From positions 1 to 45,569 of IMG/VR virus record IMGVR_UViG_3300012362_000004: a DNA stretch of 45,569 nucleotides. One strand, given 5' to 3'. Source of the stretch: a virus. Position 1 is the first letter of the stretch, and each line of letters starts with the position of its first letter. Positions 29,736-36,974 of the stretch are shown here, one piece after another. The notes under the pieces are model-generated. The model saw nothing but the letters and a program-made list of their open reading frames with translations. It had not been told where the DNA came from and did not search any database. The position numbers and the translations under genes are program-made.

Positions 29736-29895
29736 TTTACAAATGCGTTGAAACTAGAAGTGCAACTGATACGATAATGGAACGCGATGGTCAATCCAAA
29801 AAAAACAAGGATTGAAACCGGTAAAGCGGCATGGTTGACCAACCGTAGGCGTCTTGCTACGGCAGTTTATCCACAAAAACAAGGATTAAAGAACC
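29736..29895 (+). CRISPR. CRISPR-like degenerate mini-array (2-3 repeats)
   Basis: Two elements share TCCA-A-rich-ACAAGGATTGAAAC-like sequence: about 29789-29818 (ending ATTGAAAC) and about 29865-29894 (ending ATTAAAGAAC). Their cores are 74 bases apart, the usual repeat plus spacer length. A weaker third (ending GTTGAAAC at 29755) lies 66 bases upstream. ATTGAAAC is the typical 3' end of many type I/III repeats, and the first repeat has TCAATCC/GGATTGA inverted arms. No cas genes are present. The patch is clearly more AT-rich than its surroundings. It could instead be a structured RNA or a remnant. Confidence 0.3.
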
Positions 29896-29949
29896 GCCAC
29901 CAGCAAGCATCGCGACCGAACCGCAGAAGAGCCAGGTTCACCGCCTGGC

Positions 29950-30132
29950 TTACAGGTCCCAATCCTCACACGTCGCTATCAGCCGGCGCTGCTCGGATAG
30001 GGCGCGCAGACCCTTGACCCACTCGGCGGCGACCAGGTAGGCCGTCTCCGGCATGCCGCCGGCCGACAGCACCAGCTGCCTAGCCCACTCGCCGGCTGCA
30101 AGTAGCTCAAGCTCAGTTGACGGGGCGTTCAA
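29950..30132 (-). CDS. small protein of unknown function
   Basis: 60 residues from a TTG at 30132 that overlaps the upstream stop (TTGA) and has GAGGAG upstream. An ATG at 30171 would overlap more. Helical: 'ELELLAAGEWARQLVLSAGG', 'VAAEWVKGLRALSEQRRLIA'. Last gene of the metallopeptidase operon. No family recognised. Confidence 0.55.
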   Translation of the reverse strand: MNAPSTELELLAAGEWARQLVLSAGGMPETAYLVAAEWVKGLRALSEQRRLIATCEDWDL

Positions 30133-30362
30133 TAGACCGGCTCCTCGGCGACCGCCGGCTGGTCGGGCCACTCGACCTCGGCGCCGACGGCCGCAGCGGC
30201 CCGCTGCACGGCCCGCGTCCCCCAGGTGCCGTCCGCTGGGCTGACCTCGGCGGGCCGGTATAGGGCGTTCAGGTGCGCGGCCACGTCGGGCTCGGCGCTA
30301 GTCCACGCGCCGTCGTCGCCCATCTCGGCGGTCCAGTGCAGAGTCTTGAGGCGGCCTATCAT
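30129..30362 (-). CDS. small acidic protein coupled to the metallopeptidase gene
   Basis: 77 residues, ATG overlapping the metallopeptidase stop (ATGA). Acidic, with 'MGDDGAWTSAEPDVAAHLNA' and 'GTWGTRAVQRAAAAVGAEVE'. Tight coupling right behind a possible toxin-like peptidase raises the thought of an immunity or regulatory partner, but there is no motif to prove it. Confidence 0.6.
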   Translation of the reverse strand: MIGRLKTLHWTAEMGDDGAWTSAEPDVAAHLNALYRPAEVSPADGTWGTRAVQRAAAAVGAEVEWPDQPAVAEEPVY

Positions 30363-31657
30363 CGCAACCTCCCGTTGAGCATGCCAGTGACAAAGTGGAA
30401 ATACTCGGGGTCAGCCTTTGCGAAGGCAACCGGGTCACGGTACAGCTGCTCCAAACCCATGCTGGTTATTTCCGTAGCCCCATGCTGGTAGAACTTGCCG
30501 GCGTAGTAGGCGCGGCTCTCGTCGCCGCCCATCGCCGCCTCGAAGCCGTCCTTGGCGCCGACCTCCCCATCCTTGTAGCCACCGCCGAACTTGTCCCTGA
30601 AGCTGACCAGTGGCTCGTCTTTGACGCGGCCCTTGTAGAAGGCGCGGGCGGCCTCAGCGGCGGCCGGGTAGCGGTACTCCAGGGCGTGGCCGATCTCGTG
30701 CAGGATAGTGGCGTGGTCGGTGTCCTTGGTCAGGTTGATAGCGCCGCCGGAATGGTTGGCGCGCTGGTCCTGGTCCGCCGGTATCTGCCGGGCGACGATG
30801 TCCCAGGGCTTCTCCTCAGAGCCACGGTACTCCTTGGCTACCTGGCCGTCTAACCAGGCCGTCACTTGACCGACCCGCTCCTTCAGGCCGGCGTCCATCG
30901 GCGTCGCGCTCTCGTCCACGTGCGACCGGATGTTGACCGCGTCCTCCAGCTTCGGGTTGCTGTCCACGTTGCGGTTGCGGAAGCCGTCCAGCACCTTGTC
31001 GCGCAGCGCGTCCTTGGCGGCGTACACGGCGTCATTCTTGGTGTTAAAGCGGTCGTGGGCGTCCTCCAGAACCTTCAGGGCGGCGGCGCGGGCCTGATCG
31101 CCCTCCGGGGTCGGATTGTCGGAAGAGTCCCGGCTGGCTTTGTGGTACGCCTGGAACAGCGCCTCCGTCTCCGCCGCGATGGCGTCACGCTCAGCTCTCA
31201 GTTTGACCACCCGGCCCTGCAAGGTGCCGCCAGAACGGGTCACGCCCTGGCGCAGCTTCTCGCCCAGGCCGTCCTTGTAGATCGCCATGCGGCTACTGAG
31301 AACTTCCTGGTCATACTTGACGTTATCTGGTCGCCACGGCTCGCCGCGGTGGTAGCCCACGGGAGACGTATCGGTGACCGGTGCCACCGGCTTGTCACCA
31401 CTGCCACCATCACCGCACGGCACGAACTGCCCACCCTCCGGCTGACCCGCCGGTACCCGGCACGCCTCCTTCACAGCCTTGACCCGCGGCCCGTCCTCCG
31501 CGTGCTCGCCGTCACCCAGCTGCCGCAGCGCCGCGTAGTCCAGGCCGGCGTAGGACTCTCCGGCCGCCACGGTCGTGAAGGCGTCCGTGCAGCCGGCGTC
31601 ATCGGCCGCGCCGGTCAGCACCAGCACGGCGTCGGGGAGGAGGGTAAGATAGAGCAT
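30359..31657 (-). CDS. HExxH metallopeptidase with RVPAG-type linker
   Basis: 432 residues. An N-terminal short domain (1-60) is followed by the linker EACRVPAGQPEGGQFVPCG at 64-82, a helical region (110-280) and a zincin core ILHEIGHALEYR with H320, E321 and H324. A downstream Glu is likely the third ligand. The same linker occurs in the MuF protein (twice) and in the gene at the right edge. It may be packaged in the capsid and act on host proteins after injection, as proposed for MuF-linked effectors. The start shares a base with the upstream stop (TAATG). Confidence 0.75.
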   Translation of the reverse strand: MLYLTLLPDAVLVLTGAADDAGCTDAFTTVAAGESYAGLDYAALRQLGDGEHAEDGPRVKAVKEACRVPAGQPEGGQFVPCGDGGSGDKPVAPVTDTSPVGYHRGEPWRPDNVKYDQEVLSSRMAIYKDGLGEKLRQGVTRSGGTLQGRVVKLRAERDAIAAETEALFQAYHKASRDSSDNPTPEGDQARAAALKVLEDAHDRFNTKNDAVYAAKDALRDKVLDGFRNRNVDSNPKLEDAVNIRSHVDESATPMDAGLKERVGQVTAWLDGQVAKEYRGSEEKPWDIVARQIPADQDQRANHSGGAINLTKDTDHATILHEIGHALEYRYPAAAEAARAFYKGRVKDEPLVSFRDKFGGGYKDGEVGAKDGFEAAMGGDESRAYYAGKFYQHGATEITSMGLEQLYRDPVAFAKADPEYFHFVTGMLNGRLR

Positions 31658-31863
31658 TATTGAGCCAGAATGTTGTTGAAGCCGTACTCGCAGGCGCCGT
31701 CGCCGTCGCTCACCCAGGCCACCTGATTCGCATAGTCTATCGCGCGAACATAGCCCTTGTGCCCGTCACGGCAGTAGACCCACGAACCAATACTAACGCC
31801 ATGAAGCGCACCGCGCTCGTCGCGCCAGGTGCCATTTTCATTGATAGCGATTGCTGTATTCAT
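31657..31863 (-). CDS. small beta protein of unknown function
   Basis: 68 residues, ATG at 31863 with CAGGAGTCCGCC upstream. 'VSIGSWVYCRDGHKGYVRAI' and 'DYANQVAWVSDGDGACEYGF' look like a small SH3-like barrel. First gene from the promoter at 31901-31929. No family recognised. Confidence 0.7.
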   Translation of the reverse strand: MNTAIAINENGTWRDERGALHGVSIGSWVYCRDGHKGYVRAIDYANQVAWVSDGDGACEYGFNNILAQ

Positions 31864-31900
31864 GGCGGACTCCTGTTAGGTTTGCGTTCGTCTCTATCCA

Positions 31901-31929
31901 ACCATAGCACACGAACGCCCGCCGGTCAA
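31901..31929 (-). promoter_or_regulatory. early-type promoter before the metallopeptidase operon
   Basis: TTGACC at 31924-31929, 17 bp ending TTCGTGTGC, TATGGT at 31901-31906. Confidence 0.8.
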
Positions 31930-31930
31930 A

Positions 31931-31947
31931 CTATTAACTTGAAATAG
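31931..31947. repeat. 17-bp palindrome, copy 15 (CTATTAACTTGAAATAG)
   Basis: 4 bases after the MuF protein stop and 1 base from the -35 of the next promoter. Confidence 0.75.
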
Positions 31948-31951
31948 TCAG

Positions 31952-34114
31952 CTACAGCAGCTTCTCCTTCCCCAGCAGCCCGGCCACGTACTCCCGCGTC
32001 TTCGGGAACGTCGCCGCGAAGTCGGGCTTGACCGCTGCCGCCTGGCCGACCAGCTCGCCGGCCGCCTGGGCGAATGCCTCCATGCGGCCCTCGCCAGTCT
32101 GCCGCGCGAAGTACAGTACGCCCCACTTGCGCTCGCCCAGCGCCCGCACGTCGGCGTCGTGGGCGACCCGGAACTCGGCCGACTGGCTGGGGCGGCCTAG
32201 CGCGTCGTCCAGCGCGTGCCCGGCCTCGTGCGCCAGCGTGGCCGCCGGGTGCTCGTTGGGCCGCTCCACGCCCTGCCGGACGGTGCTGGACATGACCGCC
32301 AGCACCTTGGTGCTAAAGCTGTACAGGCCGTTCGCCTGCGCAGCCCGGTCGGCCGATATATCACCACGGTTATCAACTTGGTCGCCACGGCCGGCGGCCG
32401 TTACCTGGACGCCGTGACTGGTCAGCCGGTCGCGCAGCGTGCCCGGCAGGGCGTCCCACGCTTGCGCCACGGCGGCGTGGTGCTCCGGGCTGGCCGACGT
32501 GTTGCCGACCGTGCCGGACGCGCCACAGGCGACATAGCGGCCTCCCTCGGGCTCCCCGGCGGGGACGCGGCACGCCTCGCGCACCAGGTCGAGCAGCAGC
32601 GCCGACTGGCGGTCGGCGGGTCGGCGGAATGCGTAGGACTTGCCATCTTCCAGGCCGGCGAATAGCTCGTCCTCGGAGACGAGGACAGAGGAACTATTAC
32701 AGCGGCAGTTGCAACGCATGGCAGCGCTCAGGCTGGTGTCACCAGGGTACTGGCACTCCTCCTCTTCGCCGTCGTCGTTGACTAGGATAAACGGCTCGTC
32801 ATTGTCCACCTGTTGCTCGTTGGCGTCCTCGTGAGCCGGCCGTACATCCTGATCCAAAATCGACAACCACTCCTTCGCTTTAAGCAAGCCCATCTCATCT
32901 AACTTATTGCGCGATTCTTGATGCCCTGCGTTTAGCGCCCCGGTGCACTCGCTCCTAGCTATCAATTGTGCCCGCGCCGCCCCGCCACCATCCGGCCCCA
33001 GCTTCTCCTCGATCTCGTCGGCGATCTCGTCCGTGCTCTTCCCTTCGTCCACGCCCGTCTTCAGCTCCTCGACGATGTCCTCCCTGGTGCTGTCGCTCAC
33101 GTCCTTCCAGTACGGCTCGTCCAGCAGGTCGTCGGTCCAGTCCTGCATCGCCTGCACCACGTCGTCGGGCGGCCGCACCGCCAGCTTGTCCAGGTAGGCT
33201 TGCAGCGCCTCGTCGCGCTCCTTCTTGGGCTTGTCGGCCTTGGTTGACTTAGCCGGCTTATGCTCAATCTTGGTCCAGCCCTTGTCACGATCCTTGTAGA
33301 CAACCGGGAATGGCCACTCGGCCGGCTCCGACAGCTCCGACCGACCCAGGTGGCGGTTGATGATGAGCCCCTTGATCTCAGACGGCTTGATCTCGCCGCC
33401 CTGAAAGCGGCGCTCATACTCATTCTCCGCGGTCGGGTCCTGGTGAGAGATGATATCGCCGTGCGCCGCCAGGCTTTTCTCGTCCATTAAAAATATATAG
33501 TTGCCGCGGGCACCGGTAGTCGCCCAGTCCAGGTTGGAAGTCATCGAGATAGAGCCCTGATTGCCGACGCCAAAACTGGACGCCTCACCGGCACGCAGAC
33601 CGTCATCAATAATCTTGATGGCCGCCCCACCGTTGGTAGCGTGGAACACAGGTGTTTCCACTCCTGGAAAGTGCTTACCAACCTCATTGACCCATGTCTT
33701 GCCGTAGACTTCCTGGTCAGTGCCACCGGTTGCACCGCCGCCCTCATCGTCACAAGATGAGAACTGTCCACCTTCCGGTTGCCCAGCCGGCACCCGGCAC
33801 GCCTCGCTATTTTTGGTTAATAGTAGCTGGTAGAAGTGCTTGTGGGCGTTGAGCCACTCGGCGGCCGCGCCCGCCAGGCCCGCGCGTAGCAGGCCCGGTG
33901 CCGCCGCGGCCTTCAGGGCGTCATCCACGCGCGCGACCGTCAGCCACGCCTCCAGCTGCTTGACCGTGGCGCCCGCCCGCACCTGTGAGGCTGCGTCCCG
34001 GCCCAGCTTGGCCAGGTAGGCGCGCAGGTCGGCGGCGAGGTAGTCCTCCTGTTCCCCGTGCATCTTGAGCCACAGGTCGAGGCGGCTGTCCTTGTCTTGC
34101 AATAGGGCTGTCAC
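31952..34114 (-). CDS. minor head protein (MuF) with ADP-ribosyltransferase-like and HExxH modules
   Basis: 720 residues from the GTG at 34114 (GTGA overlap). An earlier in-frame GTG at 34138 is less likely. Modules in order: N-terminal helical part (1-100); linker RVPAGQPEGGQF at 107-118; an ART-like region 136-285 ('TPVFHATNGGAAIKIIDDGL', 'SISMTSNLDWA', 'YIFLMDEKSL'); MuF head domain about 340-475 ('RAQLIARSECTGALNAGHQE', 'EWLSILDQDVRPAHEDANEQ', 'MRCNCRCNSS'); a second linker at 516-527; and an HExxH peptidase (LAHEAGHALDDALG, 628-641). MuF joins portal and capsid. The attached enzyme-like modules could be injected effectors. Catalytic residues of the ART-like part are not certain. Confidence 0.8.
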   Translation of the reverse strand: MTALLQDKDSRLDLWLKMHGEQEDYLAADLRAYLAKLGRDAASQVRAGATVKQLEAWLTVARVDDALKAAAAPGLLRAGLAGAAAEWLNAHKHFYQLLLTKNSEACRVPAGQPEGGQFSSCDDEGGGATGGTDQEVYGKTWVNEVGKHFPGVETPVFHATNGGAAIKIIDDGLRAGEASSFGVGNQGSISMTSNLDWATTGARGNYIFLMDEKSLAAHGDIISHQDPTAENEYERRFQGGEIKPSEIKGLIINRHLGRSELSEPAEWPFPVVYKDRDKGWTKIEHKPAKSTKADKPKKERDEALQAYLDKLAVRPPDDVVQAMQDWTDDLLDEPYWKDVSDSTREDIVEELKTGVDEGKSTDEIADEIEEKLGPDGGGAARAQLIARSECTGALNAGHQESRNKLDEMGLLKAKEWLSILDQDVRPAHEDANEQQVDNDEPFILVNDDGEEEECQYPGDTSLSAAMRCNCRCNSSSVLVSEDELFAGLEDGKSYAFRRPADRQSALLLDLVREACRVPAGEPEGGRYVACGASGTVGNTSASPEHHAAVAQAWDALPGTLRDRLTSHGVQVTAAGRGDQVDNRGDISADRAAQANGLYSFSTKVLAVMSSTVRQGVERPNEHPAATLAHEAGHALDDALGRPSQSAEFRVAHDADVRALGERKWGVLYFARQTGEGRMEAFAQAAGELVGQAAAVKPDFAATFPKTREYVAGLLGKEKLL
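33817..33833. repeat. 17-bp palindrome, copy 16 (CTATTTTTGGTTAATAG), inside the MuF gene
   Basis: Encodes LLLTKN, ending just before the first RVPAG linker, i.e. at a module border. Confidence 0.5.
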
Positions 34115-34377
34115 GCTTCCTCCGGTAATCGAAAACACCGCACTCGTCGGTTGCTGTGCGCCTCTACTGACCAGCTGTTGACCAATTCACCAGGCTGCCG
34201 ACTCAGCGCATTCAAGACGCGCTGCCAGCCGATAGTAGGTGGCCAGCTAGGGCACTTCACACCGGCGCGGACTGCGATCAAGTCGAGCAGGCCGGCGTCA
34301 CCGTACATGACCGCCGGGTTATCTGTCTCCCGAAGAACCTGAGCGGTAACGTCACAGATGCGGTTGTTACGCGGCAT
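34111..34377 (-). CDS. small basic protein before MuF
   Basis: 88 residues, ATG at 34377. 'RNNRICDVTAQVLRETDNPA' and 'GWQRVLNALSRQPGELVNSW' then SVEAHSNRRVRCFRLPEEA could be a winged-helix-like fold. It overlaps the upstream gene by 11 bases and the MuF start by four. No family recognised. Confidence 0.65.
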   Translation of the reverse strand: MPRNNRICDVTAQVLRETDNPAVMYGDAGLLDLIAVRAGVKCPSWPPTIGWQRVLNALSRQPGELVNSWSVEAHSNRRVRCFRLPEEA

Positions 34378-34723
34378 GCTTCACCCTCCAGTAGAAGTCG
34401 TGGACCCCGGCGTCCTCCTGCCAGCCCCAGCGGCGCAGGGCCGCGGCCAGCAGCGGGTTGCCGACGCCCTCCACCACGATCAGGTCGTACTGCGCCAGCC
34501 CGGTCAGGTACTTAAGGAACGCCCGGCACTCGCCCTGGTGACGGTACTCAGGCGGCACGCTGACCGCCTCCACCGCCAGGGCGTGCCAGGTCGGCAGCGG
34601 CGTCCAGTCCGGCCGCGTGGCCGACGCGCGCAGGCAGTCGCGGCGCACCCAGCACTCGCGCAAGCTCGCCTCGACGTGCAGCCAGGCCGGGCGGCCCAGC
34701 TCCACAGCTACGTGCGTCACCAT
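34367..34723 (-). CDS. GNAT-like acetyltransferase
   Basis: 118 residues. 'WHALAVEAVSVPPEYRHQGE' then CRAFLKYLTGLAQYDLIVVE and GVGNPLLAAALRRWGWQEDA follows the GNAT order: 'v.V.PeyRgqG.....L...l', then 'i..v.N..l...l.r.GF'. The pattern is good for the acetyl-CoA-binding and C-terminal parts, but the protein is short. Role in the phage unknown. The ATG shares a base with the upstream stop (TGATG). Confidence 0.6.
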   Translation of the reverse strand: MVTHVAVELGRPAWLHVEASLRECWVRRDCLRASATRPDWTPLPTWHALAVEAVSVPPEYRHQGECRAFLKYLTGLAQYDLIVVEGVGNPLLAAALRRWGWQEDAGVHDFYWRVKHAA

Positions 34724-35115
34724 CAGATACCTCCGCCGGCTTCCTTGACCGCCTGCTTGGCAGCCAGGTCATTCAGGTACTCCAGCGCCTCTTCTGCGTC
34801 GCTGCCGACCGGCTCGCCGTCTTCCCAAAGAAAAGCCGGCTCGCCATGTTCGTCGCGCAGTCGGAAGTGCGTACCACAGTGGACGCACATGGTGCCGCCG
34901 TAGAAGTGCGGGTCCCTGGCATAAGTCTCGGCCAGCTTAGTGCCCATGTAGGTCGCGCCGCCGCACTTCAGGTGGATGTAGCTGCTCCGCACGGGCCGCA
35001 CAAAGCCCTTGGCGCGCTCCTCGTCACTAAGTACCAGATAGTCGAATTGCTGGCCCTTAAGCGGGCCGGACTCGTGAATCTTACGCAGGTTCGGGTCGTG
35101 GCGGTCGGTGGTCAT
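34723..35115 (-). CDS. protein of unknown function with zinc-like residues
   Basis: 130 residues from the ATG at 35115 (ATGA overlap). The frame extends to 35214 without support. 'IHESGPLKGQQFDYLVLSDE', 'SYIHLKCGGATYMGTKLAET' and GTMCVHCGTHFRLRDEHGE give Cys/His spaced like a zinc site. Acidic C-terminus. No family recognised. Confidence 0.65.
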   Translation of the reverse strand: MTTDRHDPNLRKIHESGPLKGQQFDYLVLSDEERAKGFVRPVRSSYIHLKCGGATYMGTKLAETYARDPHFYGGTMCVHCGTHFRLRDEHGEPAFLWEDGEPVGSDAEEALEYLNDLAAKQAVKEAGGGI

Positions 35116-35396
35116 GATGGCGGGTCTCCCAGGACGTGACACTTGGAGCACTTCTTGACGATAACGTAGCCAGGACCGTACTCGGCCGCGAATGGTAATT
35201 GGTGACGCTGCCAATCATGGATGCAGCCGAACTCTGCCGGCAACTTTAGACCGCCTGTACGTGGTTTATCGTCTTGGCAGTCGAACACCATTTGCTGGAG
35301 GATGTCCTTCAGCTCCTGGCTCGGTGGTTGCAAACCGCCGATCTTGCCGACGTTCTCCGCCTCATTCTGCTCAACGCCACCAGCTTCCAGTTTCAT
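35112..35396 (-). CDS. small protein with C-terminal CxxC
   Basis: 94 residues, ATG at 35396 overlapping the upstream stop (ATGA). A helical N-terminus ('GGLQPPSQELKDILQQMVFD') is followed by 'EFGCIHDWQRHQLPFAAEYG' and VKKCSKCHVLG, a C-H-CxxC zinc pattern. No family recognised. Confidence 0.65.
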   Translation of the reverse strand: MKLEAGGVEQNEAENVGKIGGLQPPSQELKDILQQMVFDCQDDKPRTGGLKLPAEFGCIHDWQRHQLPFAAEYGPGYVIVKKCSKCHVLGDPPS

Positions 35397-35626
35397 GCCG
35401 GTTTACTCCTGTGCTCCTGGGTGCGCTGCTCGCAGAAGTCCGCTATCTCGCGCAGGCAGCCCTGGTCGAATACCGTGCCCGACCGTGGCGTGAAGCAATA
35501 TTTCCGCCACGGCGCATACCACTCCACGTCGCCTACCGGCTGGCCGCCCGCCTTCGGCACTAGCGCCCACCGCAGCGTCTTGCCGGACGCCGACGCGCCG
35601 GACAGACTTGCCTCCAGGTACTTCAT
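35393..35626 (-). CDS. small protein of unknown function
   Basis: 77 residues from the ATG at 35626 with GGAGGAATCA upstream. The earlier in-frame start at 35641 would overlap more. 'GKTLRWALVPKAGGQPVGDV' then EWYAPWRKYCFTPRSGTVFD suggests a small beta sheet with a C-terminal helix. Both ends overlap neighbours by four bases. No family recognised. Confidence 0.65.
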   Translation of the reverse strand: MKYLEASLSGASASGKTLRWALVPKAGGQPVGDVEWYAPWRKYCFTPRSGTVFDQGCLREIADFCEQRTQEHRSKPA

Positions 35627-35967
35627 TGATTCCTCCAGCACTTCTCCTCAACGCTCCGCAGGTACAGCGCCAGCCGCGCCATACGGAGCGCCGTCACCTG
35701 GTCCAGGCCGTCGTCGGCTGGCTTCAGCAACGGCTCGACTACCCACTCCAGCTTGCCGGCCGCGTAGTAGCGGCTGACGACCCGCAGGCCGGCCCCGCCC
35801 AGCCGCCGCTCCTCCGCGTCCAGCGCGGCTGTCAGCTGCTCCACGGTATCGTTGCGGTCCTGCCAGGTCGAGCCCGGCAGCATGAGCGCGAATACCAGCA
35901 GGCCGTAGGGCGGGCAGCGCGGGTCCTGCGCGAACAGGGGTTGCTCGGGCGGCAGTTTAACCGTCAT
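35623..35967 (-). CDS. protein of unknown function
   Basis: 114 residues, ATG at 35967. 'PYGLLVFALMLPGSTWQDRN' and 'ALDAEERRLGGAGLRVVSRY' with a C-terminal helix. Overlaps the upstream gene by 11 bases and the downstream gene by four. No family recognised. Confidence 0.65.
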   Translation of the reverse strand: MTVKLPPEQPLFAQDPRCPPYGLLVFALMLPGSTWQDRNDTVEQLTAALDAEERRLGGAGLRVVSRYYAAGKLEWVVEPLLKPADDGLDQVTALRMARLALYLRSVEEKCWRNQ

Positions 35968-36172
35968 CGTACTCCAACTCCTTTTGGTCGCAAATCCACC
36001 TGGTTAGGCTGATGTCGCCCGGCCCGTCTCCCTTACTATAGTCGTCGGGGTCGGCCAGTTGCCCGAGAGGAATCCACTCCTCGGTATCCTCATCGAAGCG
36101 GACGAGCAGCGCCTTCTCCGTCTCGGCGACGATAAGCTCGAATGACAGCGTGACGTAGCGGCTCGCGCTCAT
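35957..36172 (-). CDS. small acidic phage protein ('W.P..q' type)
   Basis: 71 residues, ATG at 36172 overlapping the upstream stop (ATGA). 'FELIVAETEKALLVRFDEDT' then EEWIPLGQLADPDDYSKGDG is a pattern I recall from small phage proteins ('il.et.kAllvr...ge..WiP.sqi'). Their function is unknown. The acidic tail ELEYDDG could mimic DNA, but that is speculation. Confidence 0.65.
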   Translation of the reverse strand: MSASRYVTLSFELIVAETEKALLVRFDEDTEEWIPLGQLADPDDYSKGDGPGDISLTRWICDQKELEYDDG

Positions 36173-36765
36173 GATACCGTCTCCCGGTCAGTAACACCAA
36201 GGAAAGGAGCGATCTCCGGCGCGAATGCAGACACAGCCTTTCTTGCCAAAGCGACCGCTCCGTCCTGTCGCCATAAAAAATTGCGACCGCTCGGGTGAGG
36301 CAGCACGCAGAACACGCCGCGGCGCGTGACCTCCAAGCTGAACGGCGAGAAGCCCACCCTGAAGGCGTCCGCCACCCTGCGCCCGCACAGCACGAAGCGA
36401 GCTGGCGTCGCCAATATTTCCTCTACCCGCTTACGCGCCACCCTCATCGACCACGGCCCTTCACAGAGGTTGACGCGCTCGAAGGCGTCCAGGTAGGTAT
36501 CCTCTGTCATCCCGAGTATCAGGTGACAGAGCCGGTGCCCGGAGCAGCCGGCCGGAGCCGGGTACAGGGCGAAGTCGGGGTCGGCCCCGTAGGGGTTGGA
36601 CTCGCCCACGAGGATCGGCTTGCTTATGCGGGCCTCTTTCCGGTGCTGCTTGCCGTCGCAGCTCCCGGTCTCCGCGCAGCAGCGCCACGAGCACAAGCCG
36701 CTGCCATCGGGCCACTGCGGCTTGCTGCACTGGTCGCAGTATAGGTCGGGGTCGATGTCGGTCAT
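36169..36765 (-). CDS. uracil-DNA-glycosylase-superfamily-like protein with N-terminal zinc cluster
   Basis: 198 residues. An N-terminal Cys-rich part (CDQC...CSWRCCAETGSC, 9-38) is followed by 'ILVGESNPYGADPDFALYPA' (about 51-70), which resembles the 'vGe.P....D' motif; 'CSGHRLCHLILGMTEDTYLD'; 'RFVLCGRRVADAFRVG'; and LPHPSGRN (about 164-171), which resembles the 'HPS..N' end motif. The order fits the uracil-DNA-glycosylase fold. Whether it removes uracil or binds another modified base is unknown. The ATG overlaps the upstream stop. Confidence 0.6.
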   Translation of the reverse strand: MTDIDPDLYCDQCSKPQWPDGSGLCSWRCCAETGSCDGKQHRKEARISKPILVGESNPYGADPDFALYPAPAGCSGHRLCHLILGMTEDTYLDAFERVNLCEGPWSMRVARKRVEEILATPARFVLCGRRVADAFRVGFSPFSLEVTRRGVFCVLPHPSGRNFLWRQDGAVALARKAVSAFAPEIAPFLGVTDRETVS

Positions 36766-36974
36766 GTTCGCGTCCTCCGCTTCTTGGACCGCAGCCGCGC
36801 CAACTTCTCGTCAGCATGCTGCCGGCAGTACATGCCCAGCGTCCGAGCGCCACGCCGGCTGCCGCGCCCGTCCGGCTCGACGCGCAGCGCCGTCACGGCC
36901 TGCACCACGGCCGGCTTGCAGGCGTCACAGTGGCACCAGGGGGCGGATACAGGTTGCTCCGTGTACCGGCTCAC
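36762..36974 (-). CDS. small zinc protein
   Basis: 70 residues from a GTG at 36974 that overlaps the helicase stop (GTGA). CHCDAC at 14-19 and MYCRQH at 48-53 form a zinc site, and the basic tail KKRRTRT follows. Directly behind the helicase. Probably a small nucleic-acid-binding accessory protein. Confidence 0.65.
   Translation of the reverse strand: MSRYTEQPVSAPWCHCDACKPAVVQAVTALRVEPDGRGSRRGARTLGMYCRQHADEKLARLRSKKRRTRT

Noticed and set aside
29781-29895. A tRNA or tRNA-like gene in the AT-rich patch
   Set aside because: The hairpins do not give a cloverleaf: no T-loop GTTCGA-type sequence and no paired acceptor ends.
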